The translations under genes and the position numbers were made by a program. Source: a virus. Taken from it: 20,120 bases of DNA. The number at the start of each line of letters is the position of its first letter. The first letter of the stretch is position 1. Below the pieces are notes generated by a model that did no database searches, was not told where the DNA came from, and saw only the letters and a list, made by a program, of their open reading frames with translations. The stretch is taken from positions 1-20,120 of IMG/VR virus record IMGVR_UViG_3300032287_003532; one strand, 5' to 3'. Positions 15,857 through 20,120 of this stretch are shown here, one piece after another.

Positions 15857-16231
15857 TTATCCACACATGCCGATTGTGTACTGTCGCTTGAGATACGCTC
15901 GCTTGGAGGAAGACGGTTCTTCCTTGCGAATCGCTTCCTCTTGCGCCACAAACTCGACTTGCCTTTGAACGTCAACAAACTCTGGTTTGTCGCCACCTCG
16001 CTTTTCAACCAACACCCAGTAATTGACCCCTGCGTTTCCGTACCGCCAAAACAGTTCTGCGAGCCTCGGTAATTCGCTGTCCTCGACATACTCCGCGTCC
16101 GAACACGCCCAGTAAAAAGCGTCGTTAAGGTTAATCATCTGCGCGTACTTTGGATCGTCTTCGGGATCGTCGCACCCAAAAAAGATGTCCGCTTTCGTTA
16201 ATAGTTCTCTGGCCGAATCAACTGTGAACAT
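15857..16231 (-). CDS. Unknown phage protein (124 aa)
   Basis: I took ATG 16231 (MFTVDSAREL); a TTG at 16243 would add four residues. Neither has a clear ribosome site. The protein is acidic at the N-terminus (CDDPEDDPKYAQMINLNDAFYWACSDAEYV) and basic at the C-terminus (PSSSKRAYLKRQY). A central GGDKPEFVDVQRQVEFVAQEEAIRKE segment gives an alpha/beta impression. I associate proteins of this type with early regions of related phages but cannot name a function. It is the third gene of the leftward operon, preceded by an intergenic inverted repeat at 16251-16308. Confidence 0.7.
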   Translation of the reverse strand: MFTVDSARELLTKADIFFGCDDPEDDPKYAQMINLNDAFYWACSDAEYVEDSELPRLAELFWRYGNAGVNYWVLVEKRGGDKPEFVDVQRQVEFVAQEEAIRKEEPSSSKRAYLKRQYTIGMCG

Positions 16232-16250
16232 GGTGGATAACAAACCAATG

Positions 16251-16308
16251 CAATCGAGTTGCCGTCGATGCGTGTTTGGGATGGAAAATCAATCGCGGCA
16301 ACCGATTG
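16251..16308 (-). repeat. Imperfect inverted repeat between two operon genes
   Basis: CAATCGAGTTGCCG (16251-16264) faces CGGCAACCGATTG (16296-16308). The arms pair over 13 bp with one bulged A and enclose about 31 bases. It lies in the 96-base gap after the ASCH-type gene and before the next leftward start. There is no U-run after it, so it is not a simple intrinsic terminator; an mRNA-stability hairpin or an operator is more likely. The pairing is read directly; the role is not known. Confidence 0.45.
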
Positions 16309-16327
16309 ATTGGTAGCGTTCATGCGA

Positions 16328-16957
16328 TCAAACCCGACGGAACTGGACAACCCAGACCCACGGATTGCTGTCCCAACTGTCTGGACCGTTGATCGACTTC
16401 CAAAGCGTCATAAACGAAAACTCCGGCTTGCTCGTCGCGATGCCTTCGGCCTTCGCGTCCGCTTCGCTAATGTCGTTCAGTCCCTCGACGCGAACGGATT
16501 CAATCTCGAGATTTATCCGGCTTGCCTTTCTCGGCATGTGAATCGACGGCTTCCACGGTCCACCGATTCCATCGCTAATTGGCGTAAATTGACCGTAATC
16601 TGCTCGGTAAATGTATCCGTCTCCGTACTGGCAATGAGTCTCGCGAACCCATAGACGATCTCCGAGCTTTCCGTATGGAAACTTGTAATACCTATCGTGA
16701 TCGTCTTGAAATCCCCATCCGAAAACACGTTGCTCATCATCTTCGATGTGGTATGGAGCTCGCTTGCTCAATTCGTTTCCGTGCAGTTCGTTGATCCACT
16801 CTGGAGGCTGTGGCTTAACGATTCTCCGCGTTTGCGTCTTCTTGCCTTCCAATATCGCTCTGACCATCGGAGCGCTGAATAAAATAGGCTTTTCTCGAAT
16901 TGACGCATGAACAATTGATTGGATCGAAGCCCCATCAACATTGGTTTGGTTTTGCAT
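16328..16957 (-). CDS. ASCH-domain phage protein
   Basis: 209 aa, ATG 16957 preceded by AAAGGA eight bases upstream. Near residues 23-50 is KPILFSAPMVRAILEGKK followed by TQTRRIVKPQ, which contains the ASCH signature GxKxxxxR (G38, K40, R45). KLGDRLWVRET, a WKPSIHMPRKASRINLEI block, DISEADAKAEGI and the ending SWDSNPWVWVVQFRRV complete a pattern very common in phage and prophage proteins. ASCH folds resemble PUA RNA-binding domains; some family members bind or cut RNA or hydrolyse modified nucleosides, but this subfamily is not characterised as far as I know. It is the second gene of the leftward operon. Confidence 0.85.
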   Translation of the reverse strand: MQNQTNVDGASIQSIVHASIREKPILFSAPMVRAILEGKKTQTRRIVKPQPPEWINELHGNELSKRAPYHIEDDEQRVFGWGFQDDHDRYYKFPYGKLGDRLWVRETHCQYGDGYIYRADYGQFTPISDGIGGPWKPSIHMPRKASRINLEIESVRVEGLNDISEADAKAEGIATSKPEFSFMTLWKSINGPDSWDSNPWVWVVQFRRV

Positions 16958-16990
16958 AGTTTTTCCTTTGGGGCTCGATCAATCATTGCG

Positions 16991-17218
16991 TTACTTAATG
17001 AACTCGATCACATCGCCGGTCACGACTTCAACGCGTCGCGTAGAAGCAACGATAAGTTTATTCACATCCTCATTGCGAATAGCGTAACGAGGGAACTCCG
17101 GTGTGTTGATGTTGCTTGCCGGTAGACGACCGTCTTTGATGCGACGGACTACCCAAGAGGGAGATTTTCCAAAACGGTCAGCGACTTGACGCACCGTCAG
17201 GTAATCGGGATTGCTCAT
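16991..17218 (-). CDS. Excisionase-like HTH DNA-binding protein
   Basis: 75 aa. DYLTVRQVADRFGKSPSWVVRRIKDGRLPA (5-34) is a MerR/excisionase-type winged helix-turn-helix with the recognition helix around SPSWVVRRI. It is the size of phage Xis proteins. The start at 17218 follows ACGAGGTATCT, a good ribosome site. As the first gene of the leftward operon that also carries the integrase, it probably acts as the directionality factor and/or as a repressor of its own promoter at 17273-17302. A second protein of the same type is encoded at 18710-18934, so which of the two drives excision cannot be told. Confidence 0.8.
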   Translation of the reverse strand: MSNPDYLTVRQVADRFGKSPSWVVRRIKDGRLPASNINTPEFPRYAIRNEDVNKLIVASTRRVEVVTGDVIEFIK

Positions 17219-17272
17219 AGATACCTCGTACAGCGGAAACGTGGCGGGGACTGCTGTTCGTGGTGAGCTAAT

Positions 17273-17302
17273 ACTTTACGCAGGCGGGACCAAAGGTGTC
17301 AA
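17273..17302 (-). promoter_or_regulatory. Sigma70-type promoter for the excisionase-integrase operon
   Basis: On the minus strand TTGACA (17302-17297) is a perfect -35. It is followed 18 bases later by TAAAGT (17278-17273), a 4/6 match to TATAAT. Transcription would begin near 17265, giving a leader of about 47 bases before the HTH gene. The -10 lies within an 11-mer (AATACTTTACG on the plus strand) that recurs at 18632-18642. Confidence 0.5.
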
Positions 17303-17361
17303 GATGGCTAGCAAAATCTACCTAAAAGAAAAAGCAACCCGAACACGATAGAGGCATTAGC

Positions 17362-17679
17362 ATGTGGGAAGTGATCGCGACAAGCAAGAGCGGCAAAGTG
17401 CGGACCAAAGTAGTCAACCATTGGAAGCACGGCATGCGGTTGGCAGGACGAGCAATGGATATGGGCTGGAGAGTAACGATAGTGCCCGTCTACGTCGATT
17501 TGCTGATCGCGGACGAAGAGGGAGAGTTTACTAGGGTTATCGCTCGGGTCAGTCCACACAACGCAGCGAGGAACGCAGTACGATGGGCAAGAATTGATCG
17601 AGAATCAGGCTGTTTGATATGGCCGCACGGATTGCCAACGCCGAGAGACTGGAGGGTTGTTGAGAAATCTAATCGATAA
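17362..17679 (+). CDS. Unknown small protein (105 aa)
   Basis: ATG 17362 is preceded by GAGG ten bases upstream. The product is basic and Trp-rich (MWEVIATSKSGKVRTKVVNHWKHG...), with a beta-alpha feel and the segment SPHNAARNAVRWARIDRE near residues 64-81. There is no signal peptide or membrane segment. The gene stands alone on the plus strand, divergent from the excisionase gene and overlapping the tail of the convergent membrane-protein gene by 11 bases. I do not recognise the family; position suggests an early or regulatory gene. Confidence 0.65.
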   Translation: MWEVIATSKSGKVRTKVVNHWKHGMRLAGRAMDMGWRVTIVPVYVDLLIADEEGEFTRVIARVSPHNAARNAVRWARIDRESGCLIWPHGLPTPRDWRVVEKSNR

Positions 17680-18232
17680 GCAAATCAATCCAGACTCTAC
17701 CGTCAATACTCGCTTGGAGTACACATCCAGGCGGAAGTTGGTACAGAAGGTGAGTCGCACCATTCAAAAATGAGCACTCAACCGTGCATGATGTTTGCAA
17801 CGACTCTCCTGGTAGAATACCGCCGCGAAACTTGAAAGTTGCAAACGTGCTGTAATCGGGCAACGGGCGATTTGGTTGCTTAGTCCGAAGTAGCAATATG
17901 CCACTCGGTTGCGGCTCAGACGAATTGTTTTTTATCGTCAAATCAAACGTAAATTGGGGATTGTCCCACACATCTTTCCGAACCTTAATCGATTCGATAA
18001 TTAGGCGTTGTTTATCTTGGACATTCATAAGGAAGTCTATTTGGCCAAAAGCCTGAAAACCGCCTAAATCTAAGGGTGGTTTGGATTGTTGCCGTACCAT
18101 CCATAACGAGAATACAAGTAAACAACATGCGCCAACGATGGCAAAAACAGGCAACTTTGGTTTTGCCATTTTAGACTGTCGGGGGCCAATGGTGAACTTA
18201 GGTTGAATTGGTGGTGGAACGATTTGAGACAT
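17669..18232 (-). CDS. Single-pass membrane-anchored protein of unknown function
   Basis: 187 aa. After a Pro/Lys-rich N-terminus comes one hydrophobic helix (LPVFAIVGACCLLVFSLWMV, about 27-46) flanked by Lys before it and Arg after it. A roughly 140-residue beta-rich domain follows (FDLTIKNNSSEPQPSGILLL, then FRGGILPGESLQTSCTVEC) that resembles an Ig- or DUF4352-like extracytoplasmic fold. It probably sits in the inner membrane with the C-terminal domain outside. The ATG follows the stop of the upstream gene directly (TAAATG), so the two form an operon. A lysogenic-conversion or superinfection role is conceivable from topology and location; nothing proves it. Confidence 0.7.
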   Translation of the reverse strand: MSQIVPPPIQPKFTIGPRQSKMAKPKLPVFAIVGACCLLVFSLWMVRQQSKPPLDLGGFQAFGQIDFLMNVQDKQRLIIESIKVRKDVWDNPQFTFDLTIKNNSSEPQPSGILLLRTKQPNRPLPDYSTFATFKFRGGILPGESLQTSCTVECSFLNGATHLLYQLPPGCVLQASIDGRVWIDLLID

Positions 18233-18568
18233 TTAGGTTTTCTTCTTGCGAACTGATCTCTTCGCGTCCAGCGTTTTCTTTTGTTCCTCGAGGGTCTTTT
18301 TGGATCCTCGGGTCTTTGTGCTAGATGGGCCAAGTGGTTGACCTTTTGCGTGCATCTGCATTGAGCGACGCATCTCTGGCAAAAACGCTTCTAGTCTACG
18401 CAATCCTTCTTCAAGACTGAACAGCCGAAAACACCAAAGCTCTTTAGATTCTGGGTGAGTCTTAAACCAATCGAGTAGCTCGGGAAGTGCTGTACGGATG
18501 TACTCCAGCCTTCGAATTGCAACATCCGCTTCGTTCGCATTTATCGGTGCTATCGCTTCTTTACCCAT
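18233..18568 (-). CDS. Small helical protein with Lys-rich tail
   Basis: 111 aa from ATG 18568; no clear Shine-Dalgarno is seen before it. Residues 10-70 are helical (EADVAIRRLEYIRTALPELLDWFKTHPESKELWCF), and the last 35 residues are basic and disordered (GSKKTLEEQKKTLDAKRSVRKKKT). Such a tail could contact nucleic acid or phospholipid. It is the first gene of a two-gene leftward operon with the membrane protein. A TTGACA -35 sits at 18603-18598 on this strand, but the matching -10 is weak. No family was recognised. Confidence 0.65.
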   Translation of the reverse strand: MGKEAIAPINANEADVAIRRLEYIRTALPELLDWFKTHPESKELWCFRLFSLEEGLRRLEAFLPEMRRSMQMHAKGQPLGPSSTKTRGSKKTLEEQKKTLDAKRSVRKKKT

Positions 18569-18674
18569 ATCGACACATGACCATAGGCGTAGACAAGTGT
18601 CAATAACAAAAAATTTATCTTCTTGCTACGCAATACTTTACGACTGTAATTGCAGAAATATTAAAATACAAGCC

Positions 18675-18703
18675 TTGCAAATATCGATATGTGTAGATAA
18701 TAT
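18675..18703 (+). promoter_or_regulatory. Promoter of the rightward operon, possibly leaderless
   Basis: TTGCAA (18675-18680), a 17-base spacer and TAATAT (18698-18703) form a fair sigma70 promoter in an AT-rich stretch. The expected start, six or seven bases further on, falls on the ATG at 18710. No Shine-Dalgarno is present before that ATG, which supports a leaderless message. The 141-base gap 18569-18709 is otherwise the divergent control region for the leftward pair. Confidence 0.5.
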
Positions 18704-18709
18704 TCCGAC

Positions 18710-18934
18710 ATGAGCAAAACACAAGCATTTCTTCACCCTCGGCAGTTAGCAGACGCATGGGGTGTGAACTACGAAACTATCCTTCGTCGGATTGCACGCG
18801 GCGACATCCAAGCGATCAACGTATCGCCCAAAGGTTCGCCCGTGAAACGCTGGAGGATACCTGCGAGCGAAGTCAATCGACCTGGGATGGTTGAAGAACC
18901 AACTCCGGTCAAGAAGAAAAAGGCGAAGCGTTAG
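18710..18934 (+). CDS. Excisionase/MerR-like HTH DNA-binding protein (second copy type)
   Basis: 74 aa. FLHPRQLADAWGVNYETILRRIARGDIQAINVSPKG (7-42) is a helix-turn-helix of the excisionase/AlpA class, followed by WRIPASEV, the usual strand-helix that closes this fold, and a Lys-rich tail ending PVKKKKAKR. It lacks obvious sequence identity to the 75-aa HTH protein at 16991-17218 but has the same architecture. As first gene of the rightward operon, behind its own promoter and divergent from the leftward pair, it is a candidate early regulator. Its start lacks a ribosome site (see the promoter at 18675-18703). Confidence 0.75.
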   Translation: MSKTQAFLHPRQLADAWGVNYETILRRIARGDIQAINVSPKGSPVKRWRIPASEVNRPGMVEEPTPVKKKKAKR

Positions 18935-18938
18935 TACA

Positions 18939-19017
18939 GGCCCGTTCCTCATGGTAGAGGGGCTACACGATTTCGGGCGTGATGTGTGGCTGCGAGGTTC
19001 GAACCCTCGACGGGCAC
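18939..19017 (+). tRNA. tRNA-like sequence with distorted anticodon arm (pseudo-tRNA candidate)
   Basis: A good T arm (CGAGG-TTCGAAC-CCTCG, 18993-19009), a D arm (CCTC-ATGGTA-GAGG, 18947-18960) and a 6-bp acceptor (GCCCGT at 18940-18945 with ACGGGC at 19010-19015) are present at tRNA-like spacing. The anticodon arm does not fit. Pairing ACACG (18965-18969) with TGTGT (18983-18987) leaves a 13-base loop. Pairing CACG (18966-18969) with CGTG (18978-18981) leaves an 8-base loop (ATTTCGGG) and an 11-base variable region. No CCA follows. It may be a decayed tRNA, a divergent phage tRNA or a tRNA mimic. Confidence 0.45.
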
Positions 19018-19042
19018 TATCCCTGTGGCGGGGATTGCTGTT

Positions 19043-19079
19043 CCTCCGGTGGCAATAGTTGCTGCCGGGGGGACTTTTT
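19043..19079 (+). terminator. Hairpin with T-run before csrA
   Basis: CCTCCGG (19043-19049) pairs with CCGGGGG (19065-19071), and GCAA pairs with TTGC inside the loop. CTTTTT follows within a few bases. This has the shape of a rho-independent terminator or attenuator. It sits between the tRNA-like sequence and csrA, so it could end the HTH-tRNA transcript or limit read-through into csrA. Confidence 0.6.
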
Positions 19080-19087
19080 GAAGTTTG

Positions 19088-19115
19088 ATGGAATCTTTTG
19101 CATGGAGTGTTGGAG
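19088..19115 (+). promoter_or_regulatory. GGA motifs in the csrA leader (possible CsrA autoregulation)
   Basis: Three GGA cores, in ATGGA (19088-19092), ATGGA (19102-19106) and TTGGA (19110-19114), lie in the 28 bases before the csrA start; the last is the Shine-Dalgarno itself. CsrA binds ANGGA in loops and commonly represses its own or neighbouring messages by covering the ribosome site. A further ATGGA (19276-19280) overlaps the ribosome site of the next gene. Binding itself is an inference. Confidence 0.4.
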
Positions 19116-19292
19116 ATGTTGATTCTCAGTAGGAAAGCAATGGAGCGAATTCGAGTCAACGATGACATCTCGATCGTCGTCTTGGAGATTCGCGGCGATA
19201 AGGTGCGATTGGGTTTTGAGGCATCAAAGGATGTTCAGATTCATCGCCAAGAGGTCTACGACGCTATTCAGCGAAATGGAGGTGAAGCGTGA
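19116..19292 (+). CDS. csrA: Carbon storage regulator CsrA
   Basis: 58 aa from ATG 19116, with GGAG just upstream; an upstream TTG at 19098 would add six residues not found in the family. MLILSRK, VLEIRGDKVRLGFEA, and VQIHRQEVY follow the CsrA/RsmA pattern closely, and the two RNA-binding arginines R6 and R44 are both kept. The usual Gly after SRKx is replaced (SRKAMERI). CsrA is a small dimeric RNA-binding protein that blocks or stabilises mRNAs with GGA motifs. Here it is the first recognised gene of a chain of overlapping small genes; a phage copy could redirect host translation or regulate this operon. Confidence 0.93.
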   Translation: MLILSRKAMERIRVNDDISIVVLEIRGDKVRLGFEASKDVQIHRQEVYDAIQRNGGEA

Positions 19293-19555
19293 GCAATATG
19301 CAATTTTCAGTGAGCACAAGTGAACTTGTTGAACGTACTCCGCAGCTTAGTGACGGAAGGTTTCCGCCACTGGATTTATGGATCTTCGTCGCAACACGAC
19401 TAATAGAACGATTGAACCAAGGCGGAGTCATTGCCAAGCGAGAGCAAGGTAAGTTCGCTGGCGGCGAATCTGGTTTTTGGTCGGTGTATTTTGGTGACGT
19501 TTCTGAAGCGTACTTTGGAGAACTTCTTCCGAAGTTGAAGCGAGGTGAGTCGTGA
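19289..19555 (+). CDS. Unknown small protein after csrA (88 aa)
   Basis: Starts with GTG at 19289, overlapping the csrA stop (GTGA), with a strong GGAGGT at 19279-19284. The product has a helical middle (LDLWIFVATRLIERLNQGGVIAKRE) and an aromatic C-terminal part (GFWSVYFGDVSEAYFGELLPKLKRG). There is no membrane segment long enough to be confident, and the family is not recognised. The tight coupling suggests co-translation with CsrA and a possible shared role. Confidence 0.7.
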   Translation: MSNMQFSVSTSELVERTPQLSDGRFPPLDLWIFVATRLIERLNQGGVIAKREQGKFAGGESGFWSVYFGDVSEAYFGELLPKLKRGES

Positions 19556-19725
19556 GTCTATCGACTGTTGAACGTGCCCAGCTAGCTCAAGAGATCGAGA
19601 CATCGATCCTCGAGACTATCAACAAACTGGGCTATCGAAGTGGTATTGCGGTTCAGGCTGCCGAGTCTGCCGCAAAGATGGTGGCACAGCGAGTACAAGA
19701 GAGAAAGGCTAAGGCGAAGTCATGA
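19552..19725 (+). CDS. Very small unknown protein (57 aa)
   Basis: GTG 19552 overlaps the previous TGA (GTGA), preceded by GAGGTGA. The 57-aa product MSLSTVERAQLAQEIETSIL...AKAKS is a helical protein with a basic C-terminal tail (RVQERKAKAKS). It ends in an ATGA overlap with the next gene, so both boundaries match the style of its neighbours. This makes it credible despite its length. No function is recognised. Confidence 0.65.
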   Translation: MSLSTVERAQLAQEIETSILETINKLGYRSGIAVQAAESAAKMVAQRVQERKAKAKS

Positions 19726-20057
19726 TGCTCTATCTTCGGGTTGAGGTTACTCGAATCTGCGGCAAGGTTCCCTCGGGCAGAACCGGGAGATTCTTCGCGG
19801 TGCTGACATCGGAAGCTATTTCTTCCGGTCGGTTCGATGAGACAACGACGGAGTTTCTTGCCGTCAATTGCTGCGACGAACGCGATGCGAATCGCGAGTT
19901 CCGACGACGCGATGGAGAGATCCGCCAAAGGTTCCCGAACGCAATAGTCTCTATCCGTGCAATTTCTGCGAACGAATACGAATACTACAAATCGCAAGAG
20001 GAAGTGTTCGATGATTTTATGCATCGAATCCTTGAAGGGAAGGTGGTGAAGTCGTGA
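19722..20057 (+). CDS. Unknown small protein (111 aa)
   Basis: ATG 19722 overlaps the preceding stop (ATGA). The product opens with a beta strand (MMLYLRVEVTRIC) and a small basic loop (GKVPSGRTGRFFAVL), has two adjacent cysteines (VNCCDERDAN) and a charged helical C-terminal half ending FDDFMHRILEGKVVKS. I do not recognise a family. Gene order and overlap place it in the csrA operon. Confidence 0.68.
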   Translation: MMLYLRVEVTRICGKVPSGRTGRFFAVLTSEAISSGRFDETTTEFLAVNCCDERDANREFRRRDGEIRQRFPNAIVSIRAISANEYEYYKSQEEVFDDFMHRILEGKVVKS

Positions 20058-20120
20058 ACGTCTACGAACTAAATCAACGTGAATGCAGGCTGTTAAAGGA
20101 GCAAGGATACAGCGACGATC
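20054..20120 (+). CDS. Start of another operon gene, cut by the window end
   Basis: GTG 20054 overlaps the previous TGA (GTGA), with GGTGGTGAAG upstream. Only 22 codons are visible (MNVYELNQRECRLLKEQGYSDD), so nothing can be said about function. The identical junction style argues that the operon continues to the right. Confidence 0.55.
   Translation, partial: MNVYELNQRECRLLKEQGYSDD

Noticed and set aside
15706-16089. 127-aa minus-strand frame
   Set aside because: Overlaps two better-supported leftward genes in another frame and shows no motif.
19653-20024. 123-aa minus-strand frame
   Set aside because: Antisense to two overlapping plus-strand genes with clear coupled starts; no ribosome site or motif.

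Overview
The window looks like temperate-phage DNA, or a phage-derived element, from a planctomycete-like bacterium. The host guess rests on style. The tyrosine recombinase begins MTKPDKPRPDFPLF, followed by a GKWAKK...YFGRW block, and the portal and ASCH-type proteins resemble versions I associate with Pirellulales-type genomes. Base composition is near 50% GC. The host call is an inference; the phage call is solid.

Region 1 (1-13656, plus strand) is a tightly packed late/structural operon of 12 genes joined by TAATG, ATGA or 0-2 nt junctions. It runs from the end of an Ala-rich protein through two unrecognised proteins to a 1468-aa giant. That giant joins a DUF935-like portal to a ParB/DdrB-like domain and to a C-terminal 'TNNNAN...GFKWSP..AWQR' module. 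Next come a zeta-toxin-like P-loop protein, two small proteins sharing a C-terminal tag (AV..LT.RKPM), a Mu gpF-like head protein, a tail-hub-like protein, two Cys-rich proteins, and a protein with the Erv1/ALR signature (WxxLH, CxC, HNxVNxxLGKP).

Region 2 (13635-13890) is a probable attP site. The 3' half of a tRNA-Arg(TCG) gene, from the anticodon loop to the acceptor end, has no 5' half. It is flanked on both sides by inverted copies of GTACACCC/GGGTGTAC, which look like integrase arm sites. Structural genes lie on one side and the integrase on the other, so this is most simply phage DNA in the non-integrated arrangement.

Region 3 (13743-17302, minus strand) is the integration/early-left operon: excisionase-like HTH protein, ASCH-domain protein, two small phage proteins (one of the HTPGPW family), a small ORF carrying an integron-integrase-like C-terminal motif, the tyrosine recombinase with a coupled TTG start, and a small basic protein whose frame runs through the att core. 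A promoter with a perfect TTGACA -35 lies upstream of the excisionase gene.

Region 4 (17362-20120) holds one unknown plus-strand gene, a leftward pair (Lys-tailed protein plus membrane-anchored protein), and a rightward operon. The operon starts with a second excisionase-like HTH gene that may be leaderless. It continues with a distorted tRNA-like sequence, a hairpin terminator, csrA and four small overlapping unknown genes, the last cut by the window end. No CI-like repressor, terminase, major capsid, lysis gene or CRISPR array was recognised.
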